Source: Caulobacteraceae bacterium (GTDB lineage: Bacteria; Pseudomonadota; Alphaproteobacteria; Caulobacterales; Caulobacteraceae). Taken from it: a stretch of DNA of 64,000 nt. The notes under the pieces were generated by a model, which saw only the letters and a list, made by a program, of their open reading frames with translations, did not search any database and was not told the DNA's origin. Shown piece after piece: positions 38,271-46,399 of this stretch. The DNA lies in the NCBI GenBank assembly GCA_031291645.1, contig JARLIQ010000053.1:1-64000 (forward strand), given 5' to 3'. Each line of letters starts with the position of its first letter. Positions within the stretch are counted from its first letter, which is position 1. The position numbers were made by a program, and so were the translations under genes.

Positions 38271-38930
38271 TCAGAAGCGGTGGCCGACGCCGAGCGACAG
38301 AATCCAAGGATCGAGGTGGACGTTGCTATAGAGATAGCCAGAGCCGGTATCGACCTTGGCCTTGGTCGTGACGAACACCTTCTTGACGTCGGCGTTCAGG
38401 GTCCAGCCCGACGAGACCGGCGCGTCGAGGCCGGCCTGCAAGGCCCAGCCCACGGCGTCCGACAGGTGGGTCGAGAACCCGCTCTTGTTGGAGCCCGAGA
38501 AGAAGATCATGGCGTTGACGCCCGCCCCGACATAGGGGCTGACCGGCGCGTGGGTCAGCGGCCGGTACTGCAGGGTGATGACCGGCGGCAGCACCCAGGT
38601 GTCGTAGACGGGAAGGCTCACGCCCGCGCCCTCGGCCTTGATGTGGTGGTCGGTGACCCCGAGGATCGCCTCGGCCGAGATGTGGTCGGTCAGAAAGTAG
38701 GTGATGCCCAGCGTCGGCATGACTGACGATCCGACGTTGACGTGCAGGCCGCTCGGAGCGCCCGCGCCATTGGTGATGGCGTTCGAGGCGTTGGAGAAGA
38801 CGTCGGTGACCCGGCCGGTGATTAGCCACGTCCCCTTGCTCAGGGGCGCTGTATCGTCGGCGTGGGCGTGAGCCGGGCCGACCAGGGAGAAGGCGGCGGC
38901 CGCGGCGGCGATCATGTACTTCGTTTTCAT
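38271..38930 (-). CDS. ompW: OmpW-family outer-membrane protein
   Basis: A 219-residue beta-barrel protein with a 25-residue signal peptide (ends HAHAD). The OmpW pattern is visible in TLGITYFLTDHISAEAILGVT, followed by LPPVITLQYRPL and the C-terminal SNVHLDPWILSLGVGHRF. OmpW is an 8-stranded outer-membrane channel for small hydrophobic molecules, and in several proteobacteria it is strongly induced by FNR-type regulators. An FNR/FixK-type box at 39020-39033 is 96 bases upstream. ATG 38930 follows GGGGAT; the open frame to 39047 is not needed. Confidence 0.9.
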   Translation of the reverse strand: MKTKYMIAAAAAAFSLVGPAHAHADDTAPLSKGTWLITGRVTDVFSNASNAITNGAGAPSGLHVNVGSSVMPTLGITYFLTDHISAEAILGVTDHHIKAEGAGVSLPVYDTWVLPPVITLQYRPLTHAPVSPYVGAGVNAMIFFSGSNKSGFSTHLSDAVGWALQAGLDAPVSSGWTLNADVKKVFVTTKAKVDTGSGYLYSNVHLDPWILSLGVGHRF

Positions 38931-39019
38931 GAGTATCCCCTCATCGCTTCCGCCGGGCGCCACGAGCACCCACTCCATCGGAAGCCAGATGGGTCTACCC
39001 GCCGCGGCGCCCACTCCGC

Positions 39020-39033
39020 GTTGATCTAAAGCA
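39020..39033. promoter_or_regulatory. FNR/FixK-type box upstream of ompW
   Basis: TTGATCTAAAGCAA matches TTGAT-N4-ATCAA in 9 of 10 positions; its centre lies 96 bases upstream of the ompW start. The gap between the ompW and cytochrome-porin genes (38931-39342) holds this site and the next one and no gene that I can support. Confidence 0.65.
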
Positions 39034-39266
39034 AGTCCTGCGATCAAAGACCCTACGTAGGAACCCGTATAGGCGGCTCACGGGTGTTCCGGAAAAATCG
39101 GCGATCAATCCCGCCATTTCCCCATGGTCATGACCACCTGATTACTTCAGCAACCTCTGGAATAAACTAAGCTTGAACGGCGGCAAGCTGAGCACAAGCG
39201 CCAGGATGGCCCCGAATCGATTCCGAAATCTGGCGATTTTACGCCGAGAAGGCCGAACTGCGTTCA

Positions 39267-39280
39267 TTGACGGAGGTCAA
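39267..39280. promoter_or_regulatory. FNR/FixK-type box upstream of the cytochrome-porin gene
   Basis: TTGACGGAGGTCAA is a perfect dyad (ATTGAC-GGAG-GTCAAT) of the FNR/FixK class, 8 of 10 against TTGAT-N4-ATCAA. Its centre is 70 bases before the start at 39343, suitable for an activator at about -41.5. Confidence 0.65.
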
Positions 39281-39342
39281 TGCCCATATCGAGGCGCTGT
39301 CGAAACTGCCGTCACAAGCAACGAAGCCCGAGGGGGGCTAAC

Positions 39343-40713
39343 ATGCGACATCTTCGGCTCGACAAGACGCTCTCCCATTTCATTGGCTTGGCGGCCGGCG
39401 CGGTCATGACGCTGGCCGCCGCCGCGCTCAGCGCGGGCCCCGCGCAGGCCGTGCCCGCCTTTGCGGTCCAGACAAGTCAGCCATGCCAGGCCTGCCACGT
39501 CGGCGGGTTCGGCCCGCAACTCACGCCGTTCGGGCGCGAGTTCAAGCTGCATGGCTACACCACCCGCGCCAACACCTGGAACGTGCCGCTCTCGGCGATG
39601 GCGGTGGCCTCCTACGTGCGCACCGCCAAGGACCAGAACCCGCCGCCCGCGCCGCACTTCTCACCGAACGACAACGTTGCGCTGGACCAGTTCAGCCTGT
39701 TCTTCGCCGGCGGCCTCGGCTCGCACCTCGGCGCCTTCATCCAGACCACCTATGACGGCATCGCCAAGGCCTGGAGTTGGGACAACCTCGATGTGCGCGC
39801 CACCACCACCGCCACGATCAAGGGCGCGGACGTTGTGCTGGGCGCAAGCGTCAACAATTCGCCGACCGTCGACGACGCCTGGAACACCCTGGCGGCGTGG
39901 GGCTATCCCTATACCGGTTCGGGCCTGGCGCCCTCGCCGTCAGCCTCGCCCCTGCTGTCGGGCGCCCTCGCCCAGACCAGCCTGGGGGTGACCGCCTACG
40001 CCTGGGTCAACTCCGAGTTCCTGATCGAGGGGGGCGCCTACGGCTCGCCGGGCGCGACCACCCTGACCCACCTCGGCGCCGACCCCACCTCGCCCGGCGA
40101 CATCAGCGGCCTGGCGCCCTACGGCCGGATCGCCGTCCAGAAGGCGGTAGGCCCCGGCACGGTCGAGATCGGCGCCTTCGGCATGCAGGCCAACATCCAT
40201 CCCGGCCTGGACCGCTCGACCGGCATGACCGACCGCTACAGCGACCTTGGCCTGGACGGTTCCTACATCAGGACCCTGCAGAACGGCGACGTCGTGACCA
40301 TCAACGCCCGCTACACGCACGAAACCCAGTCACTGAACGCGACCTGCGCGCTCGCCGGGCAGTCCTCCGGCTGCGCCAGCAACAGCCTGAATGACATCCG
40401 CGCCGACGCCTCCTATTACTGGCGCAACGAGATCGGCGGCACGATCGCGGTGTTCGACACGAGCGGCTCGGCCAACCCGACCCTCTACGCCGGCAACCGG
40501 ACCTTCAAGCCGGACAGCACCGGCCTGATGTTCCAGCTGGACGGCACGCCGTTCGGCGGCGGCTCACCCGTCGGCCCGAGGATCAATATGCGCATGGGCG
40601 TGCAGTACACGCTCTACACCGAGTTCAACGGAGCCGGGTCCAACTATGACGGGTTCGGCGCCAAGGCCTCCGACAACAATACGCTGAGGGTATTCACATG
40701 GTTCGCATTCTGA
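39343..40713 (+). CDS. Outer-membrane cytochrome-porin (monoheme, Cyc2-like layout)
   Basis: A 456-residue secreted protein. A signal peptide of about 36 residues (ends AGPAQA) is followed at once by one heme c site, CQACH (48-52), in the setting FAVQTSQPCQACHVGGFGPQL then TPFGREFKLHGYTT. The rest looks like alternating beta-strands with Gly/Asn turns (about 14-16), ending in an aromatic residue (VFTWFAF) as outer-membrane barrels do. This layout, a heme plug fused to a porin, is that of Cyc2-type cytochrome-porins. Direct homology to Cyc2 is inferred. RBS GAGGGGGG precedes ATG 39343. Confidence 0.75.
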   Translation: MRHLRLDKTLSHFIGLAAGAVMTLAAAALSAGPAQAVPAFAVQTSQPCQACHVGGFGPQLTPFGREFKLHGYTTRANTWNVPLSAMAVASYVRTAKDQNPPPAPHFSPNDNVALDQFSLFFAGGLGSHLGAFIQTTYDGIAKAWSWDNLDVRATTTATIKGADVVLGASVNNSPTVDDAWNTLAAWGYPYTGSGLAPSPSASPLLSGALAQTSLGVTAYAWVNSEFLIEGGAYGSPGATTLTHLGADPTSPGDISGLAPYGRIAVQKAVGPGTVEIGAFGMQANIHPGLDRSTGMTDRYSDLGLDGSYIRTLQNGDVVTINARYTHETQSLNATCALAGQSSGCASNSLNDIRADASYYWRNEIGGTIAVFDTSGSANPTLYAGNRTFKPDSTGLMFQLDGTPFGGGSPVGPRINMRMGVQYTLYTEFNGAGSNYDGFGAKASDNNTLRVFTWFAF

Positions 40714-41093
40714 CCTGCCGGGGTCTTGTCCCGGCCGCCGCCGTGCTAGCGGCCGGGCTGCTCGCCGCCCTGCCGGCCGCGGCCGGCGACGCCGCCCACG
40801 GCAAGAGCGTGTTCGCGGCCCAGTGCGCCATGTGCCACACCGCGACGCACGGCGGCCCGACCATCCTCGGCCCGAACCTCTATGGGGTCGTGGGCCGCAA
40901 GGCGGGATCGACGCCAGGCTTCGCCTATTCGCCTGGCATGAAGGCCGCGGGCTTCACCTGGACGGACGACCAGCTCCACGCCTACCTGCCTTCGCCCCGC
41001 GCCATGGTGCCCGGCACCAAGATGAGCTACGCGGGGCTGAAGAACCCGTCCCAGCTGGACGACCTGGTCTCCTATCTCGACACCCTGAAATAG
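40698..41093 (+). CDS. Periplasmic class I cytochrome c
   Basis: A 131-residue c-type cytochrome: signal peptide (about 1-29), CAMCH (43-47) heme site, LGPNLYGVVGRKAG as in cytochrome c2, and PGTKMSYAGL supplying the axial methionine. Its start lies inside the end of the cytochrome-porin gene (16-base overlap), so the two are co-translated. It would carry electrons in the periplasm between the outer-membrane cytochrome and inner-membrane partners such as the cbb3 oxidase. Confidence 0.92.
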   Translation: MVRILTCRGLVPAAAVLAAGLLAALPAAAGDAAHGKSVFAAQCAMCHTATHGGPTILGPNLYGVVGRKAGSTPGFAYSPGMKAAGFTWTDDQLHAYLPSPRAMVPGTKMSYAGLKNPSQLDDLVSYLDTLK

Positions 41094-41134
41094 GCCGTCT
41101 CGCCCTCCCAGCCCCCTGGGAGGACGCCGGCTGC

Positions 41135-42595
41135 TCAGGCATAGTCGAACAGGGCCATGAACCCGAAGTCCATGTGCAGCTGCTGGTGGCAGTGGAACAG
41201 CGTCCGGCCAGGATTGTCGGCCAGGGAGTCCACTTCCGCCGTCTGATAGCCGCCGAGCATCACCACATCCTTGATCACGCCGGCGACGGGCTCGCCGGCG
41301 ATCCGGGTCAGCTCGAAGCTGTGCCGGTGCAGGTGCACCGGATGGATGTCGTCGCTGGCGTTGCGCATGCGCAGCCGATAGCGCCGTCCCTGGCGCAGGC
41401 GGAACATCGGCTCCATGCGCTCGTCGGAGAAGGCGACGCCGTTGATCGTCCAGCGGTTGAAGCCGCCCAGGGCGGCGTTGTCCTTGGCGAAGGTCAGATC
41501 GAAGGTCTCGTCGGGTTCGCTGGCCCGCGCGCCGGGGCGGCCGAACCACCGGTAGTCCCAGTGCGACCTGGCCGGCGCGACCCACCGGGGCGGCCCTTTG
41601 CGGCCGGCGTACTCCACCACGACGCCCATGCCGCGGCGCCGATCGTCGTCGGCCAGGTCGCCCAACACCCAGACGCCGGGATTGCTCATCTCGACGATGG
41701 CCGAAACCCGCTCGGCGGTTCCCAGCCACAGCACCGGGACGCTGGCCTGCACCGGCGTCGGGTTGCCGTCCAGCGCCACCACCTGGAAATGGTGGCCCGG
41801 CAGGGCGAGGCTGCGGATCTCCGTCGCGCTGCCGTTCACGACGTGGAACAGAACACGTTCGCCGGCGCGGACCCGGATCGGCTCGCCGCGCCCCAGCATC
41901 TTGCCGTTGATCGAGAACAGGTCGTAGCCGACCTCGAAGCCATGCGGCGCGCCTGACGCCAGCGAGGCCTTCATCGCCGCCTCCCCCCTCGCCTTGAGCG
42001 CCGCGACCTCGACGGCGGGCGAGAGGAAATCCATGTCCATGTCGCCGCCGCGGCTCAGCGTCGGCTCAAACTCCTTCAGGACCAGGAACACCTCGCGGTC
42101 GTAGCGGCCCGGCTCACGCCGGGGTTCGATATAGACCGCGCCGACCTGGCCGCTGTACTGGCCCGCCGCCAGGTCGGCGCCCGCGTTCAGGTGACTGTGG
42201 TAGAAGCGCAGGCCCGCCCGCCCGGGTGTGAAGGCGATGCGCCGCGAGCCGTGGGCGGGGATGAAGGGCGTGCCTTCCTCGGCCGAGCCGTCCACGTCGA
42301 CCGGCACGGTCTGACCGTGCCAATGCAGTTGCTCAGGCGTGTCGGTGTCGTTGTGGATGTCGACCACCACCCGCCGCCCCTCGGTCATCCGCAGCAGCGG
42401 CCCTGGGAACTGGCCGTTGTAGGTGGTGGTGGCGACGATCTTGTCGGGGGCCAGTTCCACCAGCCCCGCGCCGATCCGGATGGTGTGGTCCGCGGGCCCG
42501 CCCGGCGCGGGCTCCGCCGCGACGCGCCGCGGCAGCGCCCCGGCGATGGCGGCGGCCGCGCCGAACTGCAAGAGATGTCTGCGATCGAAGGCCAT
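41135..42595 (-). CDS. Tat-exported multicopper oxidase (laccase-like)
   Basis: A 486-residue three-domain multicopper oxidase. It carries a Tat-type signal (DRRHLLQFGAAAA). Copper ligands: HWHG (91-94), YHSHLNAG (132-139), HPVHLH (418-423) and HCHQQLH (468-474), so both type 1 and trinuclear sites are complete. The axial type 1 position appears to be Phe (F479), with a Met one residue later, which would favour a high potential. Possible substrates are Cu(I), Fe(II), phenols or the neighbouring cytochromes. It is last gene of the run on the minus strand that starts at the hemerythrin gene. Confidence 0.9.
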   Translation of the reverse strand: MAFDRRHLLQFGAAAAIAGALPRRVAAEPAPGGPADHTIRIGAGLVELAPDKIVATTTYNGQFPGPLLRMTEGRRVVVDIHNDTDTPEQLHWHGQTVPVDVDGSAEEGTPFIPAHGSRRIAFTPGRAGLRFYHSHLNAGADLAAGQYSGQVGAVYIEPRREPGRYDREVFLVLKEFEPTLSRGGDMDMDFLSPAVEVAALKARGEAAMKASLASGAPHGFEVGYDLFSINGKMLGRGEPIRVRAGERVLFHVVNGSATEIRSLALPGHHFQVVALDGNPTPVQASVPVLWLGTAERVSAIVEMSNPGVWVLGDLADDDRRRGMGVVVEYAGRKGPPRWVAPARSHWDYRWFGRPGARASEPDETFDLTFAKDNAALGGFNRWTINGVAFSDERMEPMFRLRQGRRYRLRMRNASDDIHPVHLHRHSFELTRIAGEPVAGVIKDVVMLGGYQTAEVDSLADNPGRTLFHCHQQLHMDFGFMALFDYA

Positions 42596-42653
42596 GGCGC
42601 GCCTCTGGCGGGAGCGGTCGCCGGACCGCGTGACGCCCCTGCCCCCGCCGCGG

Positions 42654-43001
42654 CTACTTGCCCAGCAACAGGTCCATGAACGGCGGGAAGGTCAGCAGCA
42701 GTCCCGCGATCAACATCATGAAGGAAGACGCGTTCACGCGCATCAGGTTCACGTCCCGCCTGGCCCAACGTCTGGAAAGCCAGAACCAGACCGCGAGCCA
42801 GACCACGATCGCCGCCAGGGTGACGCCGGACAGCGGGCCGGTCGGAATCCAAAGGCTGAACCCCTTCCGGACAAGCGGAGACGCATCGCCCGCGAACGCG
42901 CAGGCGCCCAGGGCGAGCGAGCCGACGCCCGCCGCCAGGATGGCCGCGGCCCCTGGCCCGTTGGGAAGCGCCTCAGGCGCCGATGGTGGCGGAGCGGTCA
43001 T
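42654..43001 (-). CDS. Small membrane protein of the low-oxygen cluster
   Basis: A 115-residue protein, not recognised. Three hydrophobic segments are visible: about 17-37 (AAAILAAGVGSLALGACAFAG), 57-75 (GVTLAAIVVWLAVWFWLS) and 93-113 (FMMLIAGLLLTFPPFMDLLLGK), with a basic loop RRWARRD between the last two, which is probably cytoplasmic. It begins one base after the stop of the 43003-43566 gene and clearly belongs to the same operon as the multicopper oxidase. Confidence 0.7.
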   Translation of the reverse strand: MTAPPPSAPEALPNGPGAAAILAAGVGSLALGACAFAGDASPLVRKGFSLWIPTGPLSGVTLAAIVVWLAVWFWLSRRWARRDVNLMRVNASSFMMLIAGLLLTFPPFMDLLLGK

Positions 43002-43002
43002 C

Positions 43003-43566
43003 TCAGCGCCCCCGCATCAGGACGATCTCGGCGCCGCCCCTGACCGGCGCATACTTGTTCAGGAAGGCGCCGAACACGCCCGCCACGGCCGTGGCGAGGA
43101 AGGCGGCGGCGGTGAAGCCCAGCACGGCGTTACGCATCTGGCGTTGGAGCGCGAGCTGGGGGCCGTACTTGATGAACACATAGGCGACCATGGTCATGGC
43201 GATCGGCGTGAACCAGGCGATGTGTTCCTTCCATTCCATGCCGAGTTCGTGCCAGCCGGCGGTCAGCGGGCTGGAGAGCAGCAGCCGCTGGGGATAGGCC
43301 GAGAGGTCCTTCGCGCCGGCCGGCGGGGCCGCGCGATACCAGGGATAGATGATGTAGGAGCCCGACAGCACCGTCAGCCATGCGAGAACCGCCATACTGA
43401 TGAGGTAGAAGCGGAACAGGCCGAGCGCCGACGACGGCGAGGGCCAGCGCGCGCCGGCGGCGGTGGCGTAGATCACGCCAAGCGCGCCCGAGAAGGCGAG
43501 CATGAACAGCACGCCGAAACCCATCCCGTGCAGCACCGTCATCAGGTCCCGGAAGGTGAGTTCCAA
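43003..43566 (-). CDS. Membrane protein with conserved-looking histidines
   Basis: A 187-residue inner-membrane protein with four segments (about 12-33, 50-72, 115-134, 147-167). Three histidines lie in or at membrane segments: H13 (VLHGMGFG), H106 (GWHELG) and H115 (WKEHIAWF). This arrangement would suit a b-type heme or copper site, but I recognise no family. It is preceded by the hemerythrin gene (54-base gap) and followed one base later by another small membrane protein, so it is probably the membrane anchor or quinol-side partner of this cluster. Confidence 0.7.
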   Translation of the reverse strand: MELTFRDLMTVLHGMGFGVLFMLAFSGALGVIYATAAGARWPSPSSALGLFRFYLISMAVLAWLTVLSGSYIIYPWYRAAPPAGAKDLSAYPQRLLLSSPLTAGWHELGMEWKEHIAWFTPIAMTMVAYVFIKYGPQLALQRQMRNAVLGFTAAAFLATAVAGVFGAFLNKYAPVRGGAEIVLMRGR

Positions 43567-43620
43567 GGCTCGAGCCTCCTTGGCCGGATTTCGGCGTGGC
43601 TTTGTCGCCGCAGCAGACCG

Positions 43621-44178
43621 CTATTGGCCGACGGCGGGCAGCTTCGCGTGCAGGACCTCGCCGATCACCTCGACGGTCGGTTCCAGCAATTCGAGGTCGT
43701 TCAGCGAGTCGGTCGCCGCAGCCCGCGCGAATTCGACGGCGTCATGGTCGTTCGCGCGCTCGCCAGCCGCCAGGAGCGCGTTCAGCACCGCCGTCATCTC
43801 GGTGTGCTCCTGGAATATCTGCTCGCGCTCGGCCTTGACCCGGTCGGTCATGGCCATCGCCCAGGCCATGTCGGGCGTCACCTTGCCGTCGGCCAGGTCG
43901 GGAAGCAGGGTCAGCGGCGGCAGGATGTACGCCTCCTCGCGGGCGGCGTGCCGCTCGAACAACGCCATCGCCTCGCGGGCCCGCGCCCCGACCGGTCCGG
44001 GCCGCTGGGCCAGGACGGAAAGATGGGCCAGCGTCTCCTGGTGCTCGAGCACCAGCGACTGGGGTATCTCGCGCCGGCCCTCGGCGGCCGACGCCGGCTG
44101 GGCGGCGGCGACGAAACCCACGCAAGCCACGCCAGCGGCCGCCAGCAATGCTAACACCGTCGATGACGTTGGGCGCAT
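43621..44178 (-). CDS. Secreted hemerythrin-like protein
   Basis: A 185-residue protein with a signal peptide (about 1-32, ends AQPASAA) and an all-helical domain. Likely iron ligands: H46 and H52 (LEHQETLAHL), H77 with E81/E82 (ERHAAREEA), H125 (QEHTEM) and H145. Hemerythrin folds carry a di-iron centre for oxygen or metal binding, here in the periplasm, where it could deliver or sense oxygen. A very strong AGGAGG ribosome binding site is present. First gene of the minus-strand unit, with an FNR/FixK-type box at 44270-44283. Confidence 0.78.
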   Translation of the reverse strand: MRPTSSTVLALLAAAGVACVGFVAAAQPASAAEGRREIPQSLVLEHQETLAHLSVLAQRPGPVGARAREAMALFERHAAREEAYILPPLTLLPDLADGKVTPDMAWAMAMTDRVKAEREQIFQEHTEMTAVLNALLAAGERANDHDAVEFARAAATDSLNDLELLEPTVEVIGEVLHAKLPAVGQ

Positions 44179-44269
44179 GTCCCATTCCTCCTGCCGAACG
44201 CCTGGCGGGCGGATGGTCCACCGCGCCACACGTCCTGCCGAAGGCTCCCACGAACGCGCCCGGACCGAG

Positions 44270-44283
44270 TTGACCTGGATCAA
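44270..44283. promoter_or_regulatory. FNR/FixK-type box upstream of the hemerythrin-oxidase operon
   Basis: TTGACCTGGATCAA matches TTGAT-N4-ATCAA in 9 of 10 positions. The centre is 98 bases before the hemerythrin start. It should make the hemerythrin, membrane proteins and multicopper oxidase respond to low oxygen. Confidence 0.7.
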
Positions 44284-44361
44284 GGCCGCATTGGCCCCGA
44301 CCAATAACCTTATGATTTCAAGTAGTATCCACCTCGAGGCTCGCCCGCCGCGCAAGGCGAC

Positions 44362-44387
44362 GGGGGTCCCTACTTCGGGGGTCCCTA
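44362..44387. repeat. Pair of 11-base direct repeats at the end of cheE
   Basis: GGGGGTCCCTA occurs at 44362-44372 and again at 44377-44387; the second copy includes the cheE stop codon. It lies between the end of the chemotaxis operon and the box of the hemerythrin operon. No role is clear. Confidence 0.5.
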
Positions 44388-44873
44388 GGCCGGCAGGGCG
44401 TCGGGATCCCCGACCCGTTTGCGGGTGACCTGGTTCAGGCCCTTGATCACATCCAGCCGCTCGCGCTCGCCGATCGCCTGGCCGACCGTGCGCAACATGC
44501 GCAGCGCGTCGAGGTGCAGGTCGATCGCCACCCAGTCCCAGGCCCGCTGCGCCTCGCAGAGGGCGGTGAGTTGACACAGCGCCCGGGCCGCCTTGTCGAG
44601 GTCGGCGCCGGTGAAGAAGATCGAGGCGTCGATGATCCTGGACGACAGGGTGTAGAGGTCGCCGAACGGCTCGTCGGCCCGGCCCGCCGCGCCGGCGCCA
44701 TAACGCCGCTCGATCTCGGCGATGGCGCTGTCGATGGTCTCGAGGCAGGGCCCCCGCATGGTCTCCAGCGCCGCGTCCGCCCGCCGCAGGGCGTCGGCTA
44801 CGGTCATGCCGCCGGGGCGAAAGGCGTGGGTCGACAGTCGCGTCTCGACCTTAAACTTCCGGGCTTCGCTCAT
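44385..44873 (-). CDS. cheE: Chemotaxis protein CheE
   Basis: A 162-residue helical protein, the last gene of the operon. The context, directly after a CheY paralog in the Caulobacter order, identifies it as CheE. The sequence has no enzyme motif; it has a conserved-looking region LYTLSSRIIDASIFFTGADLDKAARALCQL. Its function is unclear even in Caulobacter. The start overlaps the stop of the previous gene (ATGA, 44870-44873). Confidence 0.82.
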   Translation of the reverse strand: MSEARKFKVETRLSTHAFRPGGMTVADALRRADAALETMRGPCLETIDSAIAEIERRYGAGAAGRADEPFGDLYTLSSRIIDASIFFTGADLDKAARALCQLTALCEAQRAWDWVAIDLHLDALRMLRTVGQAIGERERLDVIKGLNQVTRKRVGDPDALPA

Positions 44874-45478
44874 AGGTTGACTTTGGCCGGCTTCATGAAG
44901 GCGTTGATCTCGTCTTGGCTAAGGTTGGGACCGCCTTCGTCGCGCAGCTTGGTGGCCCGGTCGTCGGCCCTGCGCCCGGTCACCCCGGGCGGCGGACCCA
45001 ATCGTTTGAACCGCCGGTCCGGTCCCTTGTAGGACTCGCTGTCGATGAACAGCCGGTTCTCGCGCGCAATCCAGAAGATGCGCTGCAAAAGGATTTTTGG
45101 CGTGATCGGCTTGGCGATGACGAAGTGGGCGCCGCAGTCGCGCGCCCGCTGCACCACGGCGGCGCTGGTGTCGCCGGTGACCATGACGGCCGGCGCATAG
45201 CGGTTCGGCTCGTTGGCCACGTGGCGCAGCCACCTGAGGAAGTCGAAGCCGTCCTCGCCGGAGAACCGCACGTTGGTGATCACGAAGTCGATGTCCATGC
45301 GGCTGGCGATGTCCTTGGCCTCGCGCACCGACTGGCACTTGTGCATGCCGCGCACGCCGAAGCCGGAAACCACCTGCCCGATGATGTCGAGCGACTGCTG
45401 ATTGTCGTCGATCAGCAGGAACGAGATCCGTTCCAGATTGATCCGCTCGCCGCTGATCAGAGCGCCGAGGTTGCTCAT
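44870..45478 (-). CDS. cheYIII: CheY-like receiver protein (CheYIII position) without the phospho-acceptor Asp
   Basis: A 202-residue protein: an N-terminal receiver domain (about 15-145) and a basic C-terminal tail with GPDRRFKRLG and TGRRADDR. The acidic pair is present (LLIDDNQQ) and the lysine too (VIAKPITP), but the acceptor aspartate of the usual TDxxMPxxDG is replaced by Asn (N69 in ITNVRFSGEDG). It therefore cannot be phosphorylated in the normal way. The Arg-rich tail recalls c-di-GMP-binding CheY-like (Cle) proteins, an inference. Coupled to cheE by ATGA. Confidence 0.82.
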   Translation of the reverse strand: MSNLGALISGERINLERISFLLIDDNQQSLDIIGQVVSGFGVRGMHKCQSVREAKDIASRMDIDFVITNVRFSGEDGFDFLRWLRHVANEPNRYAPAVMVTGDTSAAVVQRARDCGAHFVIAKPITPKILLQRIFWIARENRLFIDSESYKGPDRRFKRLGPPPGVTGRRADDRATKLRDEGGPNLSQDEINAFMKPAKVNL

Positions 45479-45488
45479 CGTCCCGGCC

Positions 45489-45857
45489 TCACCAGAACTC
45501 GGCTTCGCCGCTGGGAGCGGACGATATCCGCCCCCCGCTGAGCCGAGCGCGCAGGTCCGAAAGCTTCAGTCCGTCGAACACCTGGGCGGACGCCTCGCCG
45601 AGATCGTCGCCCGCCGACAACCGCGCGAGCAGCCCCGCCACGTCGGCCAGCCGCTGGGTCAGCTCGTCCAGTCGCTGCAGCCGTTCCGCCAGATCGCGGC
45701 GAACGTCGTGGCCGAGCGCTTCACCCAGCGCGTCCTGGCAGTCCTCGGCGATCGCGACGGCTTCGGCCAGTTCGTCGGCCAGCCGCGCGGCAAGGTCCCC
45801 GACCGCGACCGCCTCCCGCTGATGACCGACCTCGATCGAGATGACCTGGCTGTTCAT
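45489..45857 (-). CDS. cheU: Chemotaxis protein CheU
   Basis: A 122-residue, largely helical and Ala/Leu/Asp-rich protein in the place of Caulobacter cheU, between cheD and cheYIII. No motif is recognised and its function is not known. The sequence is acidic and coiled-coil-like from residue 20 to 90. Identification rests on position. Confidence 0.7.
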   Translation of the reverse strand: MNSQVISIEVGHQREAVAVGDLAARLADELAEAVAIAEDCQDALGEALGHDVRRDLAERLQRLDELTQRLADVAGLLARLSAGDDLGEASAQVFDGLKLSDLRARLSGGRISSAPSGEAEFW

Positions 45858-45865
45858 CGCTCCCC

Positions 45866-46399
45866 CTAGAACAGTTCGACGCCGCCGGCCGACGGCGCGG
45901 TCGGCCGTACGGGCGGACGCATGACGTCCGGCGCCTGCTCGACCGCCCGCTGACGCGCGCGGCCCGATGCCGGCCAGAACTCGATCCGCCGTGCGCTCAG
46001 CCCCCCCAGGCTGCCACCCGTGACCGCGATGCCTTCCAATTCGAGGAACCGCCGGGCGAAGGCGGCGTTGGCCGCGCCGATGTCCCCCAGGGTGTCGAAC
46101 AGCCGCGCCCCGCCGAACAGCTTGGCCTGCAGCCGCTCGCGGCGCGCGCCCAGCTTCATCAGGTCGTTGATCAGCATTTCCATGGCGTAGGCGCCGTAGC
46201 GCATCGACTCATCGCCGACCGCGGAGCCGCCGGTGTCCTCCGGCAGCAGGAAGTGGTTCATCCCGCCGACCCCGGCCTGCGGATCGTGCATGCAGGCCGC
46301 CACGCACGAGCCCAGCACCGTGGTCAGGATCGCGTCCTGATCGGTCGAGACCGCGTGTTCGCCCTGGATGACGTGCAGCTTGCGGGGCCCAAAATTCAT
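45866..46399 (-). CDS. cheD: Chemoreceptor glutamine deamidase CheD
   Basis: A 177-residue CheD. Catalytic Cys and His are at C32 (VLGSCVAACMHD) and H49 (GGMNHFLLP), followed by the typical RYGAYAMEMLINDLMKLGA segment. CheD deamidates glutamines of methyl-accepting receptors and can bind CheC-type phosphatases. The last 35 residues are a Pro-rich tail. The start overlaps the stop of cheYII by 4 bases. Confidence 0.92.
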   Translation of the reverse strand: MNFGPRKLHVIQGEHAVSTDQDAILTTVLGSCVAACMHDPQAGVGGMNHFLLPEDTGGSAVGDESMRYGAYAMEMLINDLMKLGARRERLQAKLFGGARLFDTLGDIGAANAAFARRFLELEGIAVTGGSLGGLSARRIEFWPASGRARQRAVEQAPDVMRPPVRPTAPSAGGVELF

